The notes: generated by a model not told the origin, from the letters alone. A stretch of DNA of 64,000 nt from Citrobacter freundii (GCF_011077955.1 NZ_JAALBX010000004.1:280374-344373), one strand, 5' to 3'; shown: positions 9,966 to 19,989, numbered from the stretch's first letter. Translations and numbers: made by a program.

Positions 9966-11505
9966 AAATACCCGGATAGCGCTCCGTCACAAAAGCATGT
10001 AACTGCTGTTCATCCATCCCGGCGGCGAGTTTGGCAAACTGCGCCGCCGGGATTTTTTTCTTCGCCCGCGACAACCCTTGCTGGCGCAGCAAGGTGATAT
10101 CGTCCTGGGTCAGATGAAAATTCACCTTTATATAATCAAGCTGATAATATTTCAGGTAGCTTGATATTTTATTGGTGAAGGTAATAAGCAAATCGAAAGG
10201 GATAGTATTCAGCTGATGCAGTTCATTAATATTCACGCAGGCGACAATATCAATATGAAACCAGGCGTGGAGAACCTCTTTAAAATAACCGATTTTACTT
10301 TCTGACGAGTTAGTCACAATAATTATCCGCTTGCGGGGTTCGCTGACCAGCCGGTTTTGCAGTTCATACTTTTTAACAATCAGCAGTAACGTCGCCAGAT
10401 GTACGCCAGAAAAGCGAATCGCATAATGCTGTTCGATAAACGCCAGCGCTTGTCTGACGCTTTCCCACAGTTGAGGATAGGTCGCCCGCACGCCCTGAAG
10501 TTTTTTATCTTCAAACCACAGATGAAATTTATTCTGGATAATGGCGGAATAAATAAACTGATAGACCTCGGCAAAACATGCCTGACGATTATTAAGCGTG
10601 GTCGTAAGTGCAGGCGCGATTCGATCGAGAAAGTGGCCTACCTTCTCGATTAAGGGACGATCGTATAACGTGAAAGCTCGCGAAGTGGCGCTTAATGATG
10701 CAATCAACACATCGAGAAACTGGTTTTCCGGTGGCGATTCAAACAGCGTAAACGGCACCGTGGTGATGAAACCCAGTTCCGACACATCAATAATTTCATG
10801 GCCGCGCTTAAGCCGATGCATGGCGAGGCTGAGATACACCAGAAAATACTTCTTCCCGTTGTAGCTAAGTTTTAATGTGGGTGCCAGTCGTTCGGTATAG
10901 AGCGTTGCCGCGCGGGTAATTTGCGCTTCACACTGACTGAGAAAACAGAGCGCCACAGAGCGGTTTACCGGATCGTTGGCCTTATGGGCAATCAGCCGAT
11001 TATCTTCGCCGATTTCAACGGTTTTCAAAATGGTTAAACATACGGCAATACGCAGCGCGATTTCATCGCCTATTAACATCGAACCTTTGCGAGGAACGCT
11101 TTGCAGCGTTAAGCGTTTATCCTGCAAAAACTGCTGTAATACCGGCGCATCGTTTTTTAGCGTACTGGCGCTGACGAAAAACCGCTGGTAATACTCGCTT
11201 TTATTCACCACGTCATTGAGGCACAGCGCGACAAATAAATCGCGGGTACGTTCTTCGGGGCTGGTGATATAGCGATTAAATTTTATGGTGTCCAGCAATT
11301 CAATATATTCGCCATAGCCCATCCGGGTAACAATATTTTGATTATCGACATGCAGATGAAATGGCTCGGGCAGTAGCGCATTTATCTCTTTCATGGTGCG
11401 CTTTAAGGTCGATAATGTTTTGCCGAACCGTTGAATGGCGGCACTTATCGCAACCGGACTATGCTCCTGAACATATTTGGCAAAAACCAGATCGAATCCA
11501 TTCAT
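9958..11505 (-). CDS. PRD-type transcriptional regulator of the PTS island
   Basis: Predicted cytoplasmic regulator of 515 aa with the layout of PTS-controlled MtlR/BglG-like activators. An N-terminal helix-turn-helix region (about 1-60) is followed by a second one (about 105-155, around FFVSASTLKNDAPVLQQFL), a long helical middle with PRD-like character (ALAFIEQHYAIRFSGVHLA), and a C-terminal EIIB-like fold starting at RKRIIIVTNSSES (391). That EIIB-like loop has no Cys, so phosphorylation there is unlikely. It is convergent with the amidohydrolase, which suggests it controls the island. The ribosome site (GAGTG) is weak. Family assignment is moderate; DNA target and signal are unknown. Confidence 0.7.
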   Translation of the reverse strand: MNGFDLVFAKYVQEHSPVAISAAIQRFGKTLSTLKRTMKEINALLPEPFHLHVDNQNIVTRMGYGEYIELLDTIKFNRYITSPEERTRDLFVALCLNDVVNKSEYYQRFFVSASTLKNDAPVLQQFLQDKRLTLQSVPRKGSMLIGDEIALRIAVCLTILKTVEIGEDNRLIAHKANDPVNRSVALCFLSQCEAQITRAATLYTERLAPTLKLSYNGKKYFLVYLSLAMHRLKRGHEIIDVSELGFITTVPFTLFESPPENQFLDVLIASLSATSRAFTLYDRPLIEKVGHFLDRIAPALTTTLNNRQACFAEVYQFIYSAIIQNKFHLWFEDKKLQGVRATYPQLWESVRQALAFIEQHYAIRFSGVHLATLLLIVKKYELQNRLVSEPRKRIIIVTNSSESKIGYFKEVLHAWFHIDIVACVNINELHQLNTIPFDLLITFTNKISSYLKYYQLDYIKVNFHLTQDDITLLRQQGLSRAKKKIPAAQFAKLAAGMDEQQLHAFVTERYPGIFI

Positions 11506-11564
11506 GGAAAATAATCACTCAAAGATATGGAAAGAGAATAAATGAGTTTACCCGGTAATAATGC

Positions 11565-11598
11565 AAAAAACCGTGACAGATGGCCTGTCACGGTTTTG
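11565..11598 (-). terminator. Rho-independent terminator of mntH
   Basis: The stem CCGTGACAG/CTGTCACGG (11571-11579 with 11585-11593) has a 5-base loop flanked by A and T runs. It is immediately after the mntH stop, between mntH and the island regulator. Confidence 0.88.
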
Positions 11599-11599
11599 C

Positions 11600-12838
11600 T
11601 TATAGCCCTAAAAGCGTGCCAATGAGCAACCACAGATTAAGCGCCACCACCAGCACTACAATACCCCAGCCAATAGCGCGCACTTTTGGCGTGTTAACCA
11701 GCGAACCCATCAATTTTTCATCGCTGGTAAAACGTAACAAGGGGATTAACGCCAGCGCGATGCCAAAGCTTAACAACACCTGGCTCATTACCAGAATGCG
11801 CGTCGGGTCAAGACCCATCAGGATCACAATAAAAGACGGCGCCATGGTTATACTGCGGCGCACCCACAGCGGAATATGGAAGCGGACAAAGCCCTGCATC
11901 ACCACCTGCCCTGCCAGCGTTCCCACTACCGTGGAAGACAGGCCCGCCGCCACCAGGCTCAGACCGAAGATAGTGGCCGCCGCGTGGCTTAATAACGGCT
12001 CCAGCGTTAAATAAGCCTGGTCGAGATCCGCAACACCGGTATGCCCGGAAAAATGAAACGCCGCCGCCGCTGTCGCCATCATCGCCAGATTCACAAAACC
12101 GGCGATGGTCATGGCGATGGCCACATCCCACTTGGTGGCGGAGTAGCGCTCCGCGCGCGACCCATCATGCAGGTTTTGGGTAAGCGACGAGTGTAAATAA
12201 ATGACGTGCGGCATGATGGTCGCCCCCAGCACGCCAGCGGCGAGGAAGACCGCTTCGGACGTCGGCAGACTGGGGATGAGCATACCTTTCCCCAGCGCGG
12301 CGAATTCGGGCTGCGAGAAAAATAACTCGACGATATAAGCCACAGCGACAAAAAGCAGCAGACCGCCAATGACCTTTTCAAGCGGCTTTTGGCCACGGCT
12401 TTGCAACATCAAAATTAAAAAGGTTGCGACACCCGTAAGAACGGCGCCCTGTAAGAGCGACACGCCGAGGATAAGCTTAAAACCGATCGCGGCGCCGATA
12501 AATTCGGCGAGATCGGTCGCCATGGCGATAATCTCCGCCTGAACCCAATAGAACCACACCAGCGGACGCGGATAGTGGTCGCGGATCTGTTCCGCCAGGT
12601 TTTTGCCGGTGGCAATCCCAAGTTTTGCAGACAAGACCTGAATCAGCATTGCCATCAGGTTGGCCCAGACGACTACCCATAACAACTGGTAGCCGAAACT
12701 GGCGCCGGCCTGAATGTTGGTGGCGAAGTTACCCGGATCGATGTAGCCGATCGCGGCAATAAACGCGGGACCCATAAGCGCCAGCCTGAGTTTACGCGCC
12801 GTACGGCCATTACTGTTATCAACGCGACTGCTGGTCAT
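11600..12838 (-). CDS. mntH: Proton-coupled Mn(II) importer MntH (Nramp)
   Basis: Inner-membrane Nramp-family symporter importing Mn2+ (and Fe2+) with protons. The start at 12838 ([12 protein letters not shown]) behind GAGG gives 412 aa, the same length as E. coli MntH; an in-frame ATG at 12856 is rejected because it would place coding sequence over the regulatory region. The metal-binding motif is D34-P-G-N37 in [10 protein letters not shown], and the second is MPH in [13 protein letters not shown]. Eleven membrane segments are expected. Upstream lie an MntR box (12858-12877) and a Fur box (12886-12904), matching the dual Mn/Fe control known in E. coli. Confidence 0.97.
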   Translation of the reverse strand: MTSSRVDNSNGRTARKLRLALMGPAFIAAIGYIDPGNFATNIQAGASFGYQLLWVVVWANLMAMLIQVLSAKLGIATGKNLAEQIRDHYPRPLVWFYWVQAEIIAMATDLAEFIGAAIGFKLILGVSLLQGAVLTGVATFLILMLQSRGQKPLEKVIGGLLLFVAVAYIVELFFSQPEFAALGKGMLIPSLPTSEAVFLAAGVLGATIMPHVIYLHSSLTQNLHDGSRAERYSATKWDVAIAMTIAGFVNLAMMATAAAAFHFSGHTGVADLDQAYLTLEPLLSHAAATIFGLSLVAAGLSSTVVGTLAGQVVMQGFVRFHIPLWVRRSITMAPSFIVILMGLDPTRILVMSQVLLSFGIALALIPLLRFTSDEKLMGSLVNTPKVRAIGWGIVVLVVALNLWLLIGTLLGL

Positions 12839-12857
12839 TTTTTGCCTCAAGATCAAG

Positions 12858-12877
12858 ATATAGCCTTTGCTATGTTT
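12858..12877 (-). promoter_or_regulatory. MntR box of mntH
   Basis: On the minus strand AAACATAGCAAAGGCTATAT is an inverted repeat nearly identical to the E. coli mntH MntR operator. It lies 20-40 bp upstream of the mntH ATG. Confidence 0.75.
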
Positions 12878-12885
12878 AATGCTAA

Positions 12886-12904
12886 CAAAATGAGAATCAT
12901 TATC
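12886..12904 (-). promoter_or_regulatory. Fur box of mntH
   Basis: The 19-bp stretch CAAAATGAGAATCATTATC matches the Fur consensus GATAATGATAATCATTATC at 16 of 19 positions, next to the MntR box. Repression by Fe-Fur is established for mntH. Confidence 0.75.
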
Positions 12905-13193
12905 AAGTTCATTACAAGGGGGATATGACGATTTCTCTGATAGCTAAAAACGGTTAGCGCCAAAAAGCAGGAGCACCGTCGGGCTGTGTACCCGGGGCGA
13001 TGATGTGGTAAGAGTATAGTCAGCAAACGCCGCTTTTCATTTCTTTACGCCACATACAAGAAATGTCTGATGGATCACTATTTTTGCGGTTCGTCACAAG
13101 ACCTTACTATAGTGAGCGTTTGATCTCGTTTTATTACCGGCTGTTGCATAGAATGTGCAGGAAAATTAAACCTGCCTCATATTCGGAGCACAT
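12905..13193. other. mntH-nupC intergenic remainder
   Basis: With the mntH control sites, the gene-free stretch between mntH and nupC is 355 bp. No ORF or RNA gene is credible here. It holds the nupC promoter region; possible -10 elements are TACTAT (13105-13110) and CATAGAAT shortly before the start. The remainder shows no repeat or hairpin. Confidence 0.5.
13061..13082 (+). promoter_or_regulatory. Possible CRP site upstream of nupC
   Basis: AAATGTCTGATGGATCACTA and the next two bases match the 22-bp CRP consensus at about 15 positions (core TGTct-N6-TCACt). nupC is CRP/CytR controlled in E. coli. The left half is imperfect, so confidence is low. Confidence 0.35.
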
Positions 13194-14393
13194 ATGTCCC
13201 GCGTTCTGCACTTTGTTCTGGCGCTCGCCGTTGTTGCGCTGCTTGCTTTGCTGGTGAGTCGTAACCGCAAAGAAATTCGCCTTCGCTTTGTTGTTCAATT
13301 ATTAGTCATAGAAGTTCTCCTTGCCTGGTTCTTCCTGAACTCCCATGTCGGCGTTAGCGTAGTTAACGGTTTCGCAGGGATGTTCGATAAGCTGCTTGGA
13401 TTCGCACGTGAAGGGACAAACTTCGTGTTCGGCGGCATGAACGAAAAGGGCCTGGCGTTCTTCTTCCTGCAAGTACTTTGCCCTATCGTCTTTATCTCTG
13501 CCTTAATCGGTATTTTGCAGCACATCCGCGTTCTGCCGATTGTTATCCGCGCTATCGGTACGGTTCTCTCTAAAGTGAACGGTATGGGTAAACTGGAATC
13601 CTTTAACGCCGTCAGTTCCCTGATTTTGGGTCAGTCCGAAAACTTTATCGCGTATAAAGATATTCTCGGCAAAATGTCCCGCAACCGTATGTACACCATG
13701 TCTGCTACCGCCATGTCTACGGTGTCAATGTCCATCGTTGGCGCGTACATGACGATGCTACAGCCGAAATATGTGGTAGCGGCGCTGGTGCTGAACATGT
13801 TCAGTACTTTTATCGTGCTATCGCTTATCAACCCGTACCGTGTTGATAAAGAAGATGAAAACCTGCAGATGTCTAATCTGCATGAAGGTCAGAGTTTCTT
13901 TGAAATGCTGGGCGAATACATTCTGGCTGGTTTTAAAGTAGCCATTATTGTTGCCGCCATGCTGATTGGTTTTATCGCGCTGATTGCAGGCCTTAACGCC
14001 CTGTTCGCTGCGGTACTGGGCATTTCCTTCCAGGAAATCCTCGGCTACGTATTCTACCCAATTGCGTGGGTGATGGGCGTACCGGCAAGCGAAGCATTGC
14101 AGGTGGGCAGTATTATGGCGACTAAGTTGGTATCCAACGAATTCGTAGCCATGCTGGATCTGCAAAAAATCGCGCAGTCCGCAAGTCCGCTGTCTGCCCG
14201 TGCTGAAGGCATCCTGTCTATCTTCCTGGTGTCTTTCGCTAACTTCTCGTCAATCGGTATTATTGCTGGCGCGATTAAAGGCCTGAATGAAGAGCAAGGC
14301 AACGTGGTGTCTCGCTTTGGTCTGAAACTGGTGTATGGCTCGACGCTGGTAAGCGTGCTGTCTGCCTCTATCGCAGCCCTGATGATAGCGTAA
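13194..14393 (+). CDS. nupC: Nucleoside:proton symporter NupC
   Basis: Inner-membrane concentrative nucleoside transporter importing pyrimidine nucleosides and adenosine with protons. It is 399 aa against 400 in E. coli, with near-continuous similarity and the family-conserved stretches [27 protein letters not shown] and [12 protein letters not shown]. The start ATG follows CGGAGCACAT. There is a short internal gap relative to E. coli around [16 protein letters not shown], a loop region. It stands alone as a transcription unit and ends at a terminator shared with pdeA. Confidence 0.97.
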   Translation: MSRVLHFVLALAVVALLALLVSRNRKEIRLRFVVQLLVIEVLLAWFFLNSHVGVSVVNGFAGMFDKLLGFAREGTNFVFGGMNEKGLAFFFLQVLCPIVFISALIGILQHIRVLPIVIRAIGTVLSKVNGMGKLESFNAVSSLILGQSENFIAYKDILGKMSRNRMYTMSATAMSTVSMSIVGAYMTMLQPKYVVAALVLNMFSTFIVLSLINPYRVDKEDENLQMSNLHEGQSFFEMLGEYILAGFKVAIIVAAMLIGFIALIAGLNALFAAVLGISFQEILGYVFYPIAWVMGVPASEALQVGSIMATKLVSNEFVAMLDLQKIAQSASPLSARAEGILSIFLVSFANFSSIGIIAGAIKGLNEEQGNVVSRFGLKLVYGSTLVSVLSASIAALMIA

Positions 14394-14406
14394 GTTTTCA
14401 ATGCGT

Positions 14407-14437
14407 AAAAAAAACCGGAGCCTGCTCCGGTTTTTTT
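14407..14437. terminator. Bidirectional terminator nupC/pdeA
   Basis: The stem CCGGAGC/GCTCCGG (14415-14430) is flanked by 8 A and 7 T residues, so it can serve both convergent genes. The T run reaches the pdeA stop codon. Confidence 0.9.
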
Positions 14438-16625
14438 ATGTCTGGGTAAGCGTACCGATCGGCACGGGCTTACCAGTGAGATAACCCTGCAGATAATTAA
14501 CGCCTAAATCCAATAGCAGTTCGCGCTGCGCTTGCGTCTCTACGTATTCCGCTACCACCGAAAATGATTTAGCCTTCGCCAGTTCGCAAATCAGCTTAAC
14601 AATCATGTTATCCATCGAGTCGTTAATAATATCTTTGATAAAGCAACCGTCGATTTTAATAATATCCGCCTGCAGGCGTTTTAGACGTTCGAAATTGGCA
14701 TATCCCGTACCAAAATCATCAATAGCAATGCGAAAACCGCTTTCACGCAACAGCGCGATATTTTGCATACTGGTCTCTGCATCAGAAAACGCTTGTTCTT
14801 CAGTGACTTCAATAATTACCCAACTCACTGGCACGTCATACTCTTTAAACAACTGGATTATCTGTTTGGTGACGCCTTTTTGCATCAATGTCAGCGGCAT
14901 TAAATTCACCGAGAAACGCGCGCACTGGCTATTAACAGGATTATCGCGCAAATACCTTAAAAGCCCCGTCATCACTTGCATGTCAAAGCGGACACTCAGG
15001 TTGAAATGTGCCACGACAGGAATAAATTTATCCGGGGTCAGAACGATGTCGTCGCAATGCATTCGCGCCAGGATTTCGTGATACCCAACGCCTGCGGCAT
15101 TCACTATCGGCTGCGCATACAGCTCAATCCGCTCCTCTTCCAGCACCTGCTTTACCTTTTTCAACAGGGCGACGCGCTCTGTGGTCTCACCTGAAATGGT
15201 GACTTTGCTGTTCTGATTGAGTGGCAACACCGGGTTATCGGCTGTGACTTGCTCCGCCAGATAACTTAATTGGCTAATCAGCCGATACAGCTCATCGTCT
15301 TGCTCATCAATGGATGACCAGGAAGCCCCATAATCAATATCCAGTTGAATGTTGTTCCAGGGGATGCGCTTACTGTTTAATAAATCAACCATGTGGCGTA
15401 TACGCGCAGCCGGTTCCGGGCCTTTGAGGAAAATCATTAAATCGCTGCCAGGCAACTGGAATACCATTTCACCGCTTTGTAGCCAGGGCTTAAGGGTGCT
15501 GGCAAGAAGTTGCTTAACATGAACGCGCATCATCAGACCATAATGCCGGCTCAGGAAATCTAAATTATTAAGCCGCAGGCAGCATAATACTCCGCGATGC
15601 TCTCGCTTAATGTGCTTTTCCAGTGCGCGTATATTGGGCATTCGGGTGAGCGGATCGGTTTGCGCCAGCGAAAAATATTGCTGCTTCATTCTCTCGTTGC
15701 GCTGGTAAATAACCGTCATAAAAAGCATAGACAGCGTAAACGCAATAAAAACCGACATCATAAACGCCAATGAATAGGCGGAATTGCCGTACAGTAAATT
15801 TTCGTTCCAGTTCAATAATGCCCAGGCGGATAGCGACCATAATATACTAATAAGACGAGGGCCTATTTTGAAAACGCCGATAGTAAATAAGACAAATATC
15901 ACCGGCACCAGGTATCCGGAAATCCAGTCGGTTTCATAGTGGCGGCAGCAAATAATCAGTAGCGCCATCACTACCACTAACCAACAGAAATTAAAAACTC
16001 GCTTTTTACTTACAAAAAGAGGATTAACGCACCGTCGGGAGAACGCGCGAGCAAAAGCAGGACTTATCGCTATTCTCAGCAAATAATAAAAGATACAGCT
16101 AAAAACTAATACCGCAGCAACAGTATTCTGTCCGTCAACGATATTGTACATCGTTGAACTATGACCAAAAAACGATTCGACGGCGGGCGGGAACGTCAGA
16201 AAATGCCCCACGCCAAAGCGCGTCAGTTTATCCAACAGCGGCGCGGCAAATCCAATCCACAGAATGCGCTGCCCCGCCCCCTTTCCCGTCAGGTTATAGC
16301 GCCAGCGAGGCCCCAGAAACGCCCGACAAATCGCACTGCAAAGAATGAAAGGCGCCGCAAAACAGAAAAGAAACGCGCTGAGTTGTAGGGCATCCAAAGA
16401 GTAACGCTGCGAATAAGAAACGCCCATCACAATTATAATGGGCAGGATTGCGTGACGGCCAAATAAAAACAGCATCGCTACCATCACGCTTAGCGGTAAA
16501 TAGGCGAGATAGAGGCTTTGCCCATCAATGACGGCTTTCGGAGAGAGGTAACGGGCTACTGGCATCAACAAGAAACACAACACCAGCGCTACAAAAAACT
16601 TTTTTATATTAATTTTATTTAACAT
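14436..16625 (-). CDS. pdeA: Cyclic-di-GMP phosphodiesterase PdeA (YfeA)
   Basis: Inner-membrane protein of 729 aa that hydrolyses c-di-GMP. An N-terminal MASE1-like membrane sensor (about 1-310, eight or so hydrophobic segments) is followed by a degenerate GGDEF domain (about 315-470, with PGSDLMIF where GG(D/E)EF is expected) and an EAL domain (about 480-725). The EAL domain keeps EILARM for the EAL motif, IEVTEEQAF, and the metal/loop-6 motif IDDFGTGYANFERL. Length and order match E. coli YfeA. Cyclase activity is therefore unlikely and phosphodiesterase activity likely. The upstream region to the tRNA genes is AT-rich. Confidence 0.94.
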   Translation of the reverse strand: MLNKINIKKFFVALVLCFLLMPVARYLSPKAVIDGQSLYLAYLPLSVMVAMLFLFGRHAILPIIIVMGVSYSQRYSLDALQLSAFLFCFAAPFILCSAICRAFLGPRWRYNLTGKGAGQRILWIGFAAPLLDKLTRFGVGHFLTFPPAVESFFGHSSTMYNIVDGQNTVAAVLVFSCIFYYLLRIAISPAFARAFSRRCVNPLFVSKKRVFNFCWLVVVMALLIICCRHYETDWISGYLVPVIFVLFTIGVFKIGPRLISILWSLSAWALLNWNENLLYGNSAYSLAFMMSVFIAFTLSMLFMTVIYQRNERMKQQYFSLAQTDPLTRMPNIRALEKHIKREHRGVLCCLRLNNLDFLSRHYGLMMRVHVKQLLASTLKPWLQSGEMVFQLPGSDLMIFLKGPEPAARIRHMVDLLNSKRIPWNNIQLDIDYGASWSSIDEQDDELYRLISQLSYLAEQVTADNPVLPLNQNSKVTISGETTERVALLKKVKQVLEEERIELYAQPIVNAAGVGYHEILARMHCDDIVLTPDKFIPVVAHFNLSVRFDMQVMTGLLRYLRDNPVNSQCARFSVNLMPLTLMQKGVTKQIIQLFKEYDVPVSWVIIEVTEEQAFSDAETSMQNIALLRESGFRIAIDDFGTGYANFERLKRLQADIIKIDGCFIKDIINDSMDNMIVKLICELAKAKSFSVVAEYVETQAQRELLLDLGVNYLQGYLTGKPVPIGTLTQT

Positions 16626-16821
16626 TGTTTATATGTTTTGCTTTTTAATTTGGCTGGTGAAATAAGTTAGGCTAATAGTATGGTCGATATTTATCCAACG
16701 CAAGTTATAACAATGGGCGTCATCCCTATTTAAACAAGCAGTTAACGAATGACTACAAAATGAAATAAAGATAATTAAAATATGTAAAACGTGGAGTGAG
16801 AAGGCCTGGCGGAGGATCAAA

Positions 16822-16849
16822 AACAAAAACCCCCGCCGAAGCGAGGGTC
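16822..16849 (-). terminator. Terminator of the tRNA-Ala pair
   Basis: On the minus strand ACCCTCGCTTCGGCGGGGGT with a UUCG tetraloop is followed by a T run, 8 bp beyond the distal tRNA-Ala. Confidence 0.85.
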
Positions 16850-16856
16850 TGAATAG

Positions 16857-16932
<76 letters not shown>

Positions 16933-16970
16933 ACGGATATCTGTTTGCACCAAACTTGCGGGATGAAGTT

Positions 16971-17046
<76 letters not shown>

Positions 17047-17264
17047 TACGCAAAACAGTTGTCGTGTTGACGCGCCGAATAATATGAATTCCACCCTACC
17101 CTGTCAACGCGAAATTCATTGTTTGGATTCAACCGATGAAAAAGACAGCAAGATGGTATCTTTCTCGCACTTTCCTGAACCCGCTAGTTATTCACGTCAC
17201 AGTTTCCAGTAAAATAGTGCTATAACATAATCAGCTAATACCCTTACAAATCACTGGAGTAATC

Positions 17265-17627
17265 ATGCTCAAGGAACGAATGACGCCAGAAGAATTGGCA
17301 ATGCTTACGGGTTACAGTCGGCAAACTATCAATAAATGGGTGCGTAAAGAAGGTTGGGAAACATCGCCGAAACCCGGAGTTCAGGGTGGTAAAGCGCGAT
17401 TGATACACGTTAATGAGCAAGTTCGGCAATTTATCCGCAGTGCGCAACGTGCCACAGAGCCTCACGCTACTTATATTGTCCCGCCGCCGGAAACGCCGCT
17501 CGAAAGCCTTTTGATTAATTCATTGAAAGAAATGACACCATCTGAACAAAAGCAAATGACGTCTTTACTCCTGAGAGAAGGTATTTCGGGGATGTTGCAA
17601 CGATTAAGTATTCGTCACGATAACTAG
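17265..17627 (+). CDS. yfeC: YfeC, putative HTH DNA-binding protein
   Basis: Small predicted transcriptional regulator of 120 aa. The N-terminal MerR-like winged helix reads MTPEELAMLTGYSRQTINKW, with a wing at GVQGGKARLIHVNEQVRQFI. The C-terminal half (ending EQKQMTSLLLREGISGMLQRL) is helical and may dimerise. It is paralogous to yfeD, which starts 3 bp after its stop. The start ATG follows GGAGTAATC. Targets are unknown. A near-identical arrangement exists between alaW and gltX in E. coli. Confidence 0.9.
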   Translation: MLKERMTPEELAMLTGYSRQTINKWVRKEGWETSPKPGVQGGKARLIHVNEQVRQFIRSAQRATEPHATYIVPPPETPLESLLINSLKEMTPSEQKQMTSLLLREGISGMLQRLSIRHDN

Positions 17628-17630
17628 CCT

Positions 17631-18017
17631 ATGCTGATTTTTAAACCAAGGATGACACCGGCAGAGCTTGCTGAATTAACCGGTTACAAAGCGCAGACCA
17701 TTAATCGCTGGGTCGTCGATCAAAAATGGCAAACCGTTCCTCTAAAAGGGGTGAAAGGCGGCAAAGCCCATTTGATCATTGTCGACGAACGCGTCCGTGA
17801 TTATGTTTCAGCCACGGTGAAAATGCAGGCCAGAACACAAGGCAATCATGCCGCAGAACCGGTGATCCCCTATGGTGATGACACCGCGCTACTGGAAAGC
17901 CAGCTGCGTCAGGTGGCCCAGGCGCTGACCGTTCAAGAACGCCAAAAATTGTCGGCCTTGATTTTGCGCGAAGGAATAAGCGGTTTACTGAGTCGGCTTG
18001 GCATTAAAGATGAATAG
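17631..18017 (+). CDS. yfeD: YfeD, putative HTH DNA-binding protein
   Basis: Paralogue of yfeC (128 aa) with the same plan: HTH MTPAELAELTGYKAQTINRW, wing GVKGGKAHLIIVDERVRDYV, and C-terminal helix QKLSALILREGISGLLSRLG. The first ATG (17631) has no clear ribosome site and may be translated by coupling to yfeC. An alternative ATG at 17652, directly after AAGG and starting MTPAELAE, aligns with the conserved N terminus and is possible. The function is not known. It ends at a bidirectional terminator shared with gltX. Confidence 0.87.
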   Translation: MLIFKPRMTPAELAELTGYKAQTINRWVVDQKWQTVPLKGVKGGKAHLIIVDERVRDYVSATVKMQARTQGNHAAEPVIPYGDDTALLESQLRQVAQALTVQERQKLSALILREGISGLLSRLGIKDE

Positions 18018-18024
18018 CGCCCAA

Positions 18025-18055
18025 AAATAAAGCCGGTATAACCGGCTTTATTTTT
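18025..18055. terminator. Bidirectional terminator yfeD/gltX
   Basis: The stem AAAGCCGGT/ACCGGCTTT (18029-18037 with 18041-18049) has loop ATA and A/T runs on both sides between convergent genes. Confidence 0.88.
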
Positions 18056-18070
18056 ATACAGAGGTGATGG

Positions 18071-19486
18071 TTACTGCTGGTTTTCACGCTCGGCAATAAA
18101 GGCTAACGCTTTATTGATACGCTCAATAGAACGGGTTTTGCCAATAGCATGAACGGTGACGTCCAGTGCTGGCGACTGCCCTGCTCCCGTCACCGCAACA
18201 CGCAGCGGCATACCAACTTTGCCCATCCCCACTTCCAGCTCATCGGCGGTAGCCTGAATGGCTTCATGCACGTTTTCCGCAGTCCAGTTGGTGATAGCCG
18301 CTAATTTATCACGCACCACTTCAAGCGGTTGACGCGCAACCGGGCGTAAATGTTTCTTCGCCGCATCGGCGTCAAACTCTGCGAAGTCTTCATAGAAATA
18401 GCGACAGCTAGCAGCCATCTCTTTTAGCGTTTTGCAACGCTCGCCCAGCAGTTTCACCAGTGCCGCCAGCTCCGGGCCGTTGCGGGTATCAATATTTTCC
18501 TGCTCAATATGCCACTGCAGATGCGTTGCTACATATTCCGGCGCCAGGCTATTGATATAGTGGTGATTCAACCACTGCAATTTTTCGGTATTAAACGCAC
18601 TGGCTGATTTGCTGACCGCATGCAGATCAAACAGCTTAATCATCTCTTCACGGCTGAAAATCTCTTGGTCGCCATGGGACCAGCCCAGACGCACCAGGTA
18701 GTTAAGCAGCGCTTCCGGCAGATAACCGTCATCACGGTATTGCATAACACTCACCGCGCCATGGCGTTTAGAGAGTTTTTTACCGTCATCGCCGTTAATC
18801 ATCGACACATGGGCATATAGCGGCACCGGCGCATTCAACGCTTTGAGAATGTTAATCTGGCGCGGGGTATTGTTGATATGGTCTTCGCCACGGATAACGT
18901 GGGTGATTTCCATGTCCCAGTCATCCACAACAACACAGAAGTTATAGGTCGGGGAACCATCGGTACGACGAATAATCAGGTCGTCCAGTTCCTGGTTGCT
19001 GAATTCAATCGGACCACGAATTTGATCGTCGAAAATTACCGAACCTTCCTGGGGGTTGGCGAAGCGCACAACGCAGGGTTCATCAGCGGCATGATGCTCA
19101 TGACCATGGCGGCAGCGGCCGTCATAGCGCGGTTTTTCACCGTTAGCCATTTGCTCTTCGCGCAGCGCCTCAAGACGCTCTTTGGAGCAATAGCATTTAT
19201 ATGCCGTACCCGCTTTAATCATCTCATCAATGACGGCGTTATAACGATCGAAACGCTTGGTCTGGTAGTACGGACCTTCATCCCATTGCAGGCTCAGCCA
19301 GTTCATGCCATCCATAATAGCTTCGATAGCTTCCGGCGTTGAACGTTCCAAATCGGTATCTTCAATGCGCAGGACAAATTCACCGCCCTGGTTGCGGGCA
19401 AAAAGCCAGGAATAGAGCGCAGTACGAGCGCCGCCGACGTGCAAATAGCCTGTTGGGCTCGGTGCGAAGCGGGTTTTGATTTTCAT
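18071..19486 (-). CDS. gltX: Glutamyl-tRNA synthetase
   Basis: Class I aminoacyl-tRNA synthetase charging tRNA-Glu in the cytosol. It is 471 aa, identical in length to E. coli GltX. The HIGH-type motif is [15 protein letters not shown] near the N terminus and the KMSKS-type loop is KKLSKRHG. A zinc site is visible as CYC in [10 protein letters not shown] plus CRHGH. The C-terminal third is the helical anticodon-binding domain. It is convergent with yfeD and divergent from the valine tRNA operon, as in E. coli. Confidence 0.98.
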   Translation of the reverse strand: MKIKTRFAPSPTGYLHVGGARTALYSWLFARNQGGEFVLRIEDTDLERSTPEAIEAIMDGMNWLSLQWDEGPYYQTKRFDRYNAVIDEMIKAGTAYKCYCSKERLEALREEQMANGEKPRYDGRCRHGHEHHAADEPCVVRFANPQEGSVIFDDQIRGPIEFSNQELDDLIIRRTDGSPTYNFCVVVDDWDMEITHVIRGEDHINNTPRQINILKALNAPVPLYAHVSMINGDDGKKLSKRHGAVSVMQYRDDGYLPEALLNYLVRLGWSHGDQEIFSREEMIKLFDLHAVSKSASAFNTEKLQWLNHHYINSLAPEYVATHLQWHIEQENIDTRNGPELAALVKLLGERCKTLKEMAASCRYFYEDFAEFDADAAKKHLRPVARQPLEVVRDKLAAITNWTAENVHEAIQATADELEVGMGKVGMPLRVAVTGAGQSPALDVTVHAIGKTRSIERINKALAFIAERENQQ

Positions 19487-19699
19487 TAAATGGCCTTACG
19501 TTTGTAAAGGTGCCGGAAAACGGCAAATGCCTGGAATGCTTAGTGGGCAATATTCTACCACCGTCAACCGATTCCTCAATGTGGAAGCCTTGAGTAAAGC
19601 GTTAATCCGATAATTTGATGGCAAATCAAGCGCCAACGGGGAATTATCGATCGCATTGGCTAAATTTAAGACGAGCGATTAAAAACTTAAGAAAATGCG

Positions 19700-19727
19700 T
19701 TGACTCATTTTCAACTCTCCCTATAAT
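19700..19727 (+). promoter_or_regulatory. Sigma-70 promoter of the val-val-val-lys tRNA operon
   Basis: TTGACT (19700-19705), a 16-bp spacer and TATAAT (19722-19727), followed by a GC-rich discriminator GCGACTCC. This is the usual layout of strong, stringently controlled stable-RNA promoters. The first tRNA begins 17 bp after the -10. Confidence 0.85.
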
Positions 19728-19744
19728 GCGACTCCACACAGCGG

Positions 19745-19820
19745 GGGTGATTAGCTCAGTTGGTAGAGCATCTCCTTTACACGGAGGGGGTCGGCGGTTC
19801 GAGCCCGTCATCACCCACCA
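19745..19820 (+). tRNA. valU: tRNA-Val (TAC)
   Basis: 76 nt with encoded CCA. Anticodon stem-loop CTCCTTTACACGGAG, reading TAC. First of three identical copies. Confidence 0.97.
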
Positions 19821-19873
19821 TAAATTTTATGGTTCCCGCAGTGTTAATTAGCAAGACAAGCGCCTTCAGATAT

Positions 19874-19949
19874 GGGTGATTAGCTCAGTTGGTAGAGCAT
19901 CTCCTTTACACGGAGGGGGTCGGCGGTTCGAGCCCGTCATCACCCACCA
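19874..19949 (+). tRNA. valX: tRNA-Val (TAC)
   Basis: Second identical 76-nt copy, 53 bp after the first, with encoded CCA and anticodon TAC. Confidence 0.97.
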
Positions 19950-19989
19950 TATCGAAAGCGCGTAAAGAAATACCCGGTAGTACCGAGAT

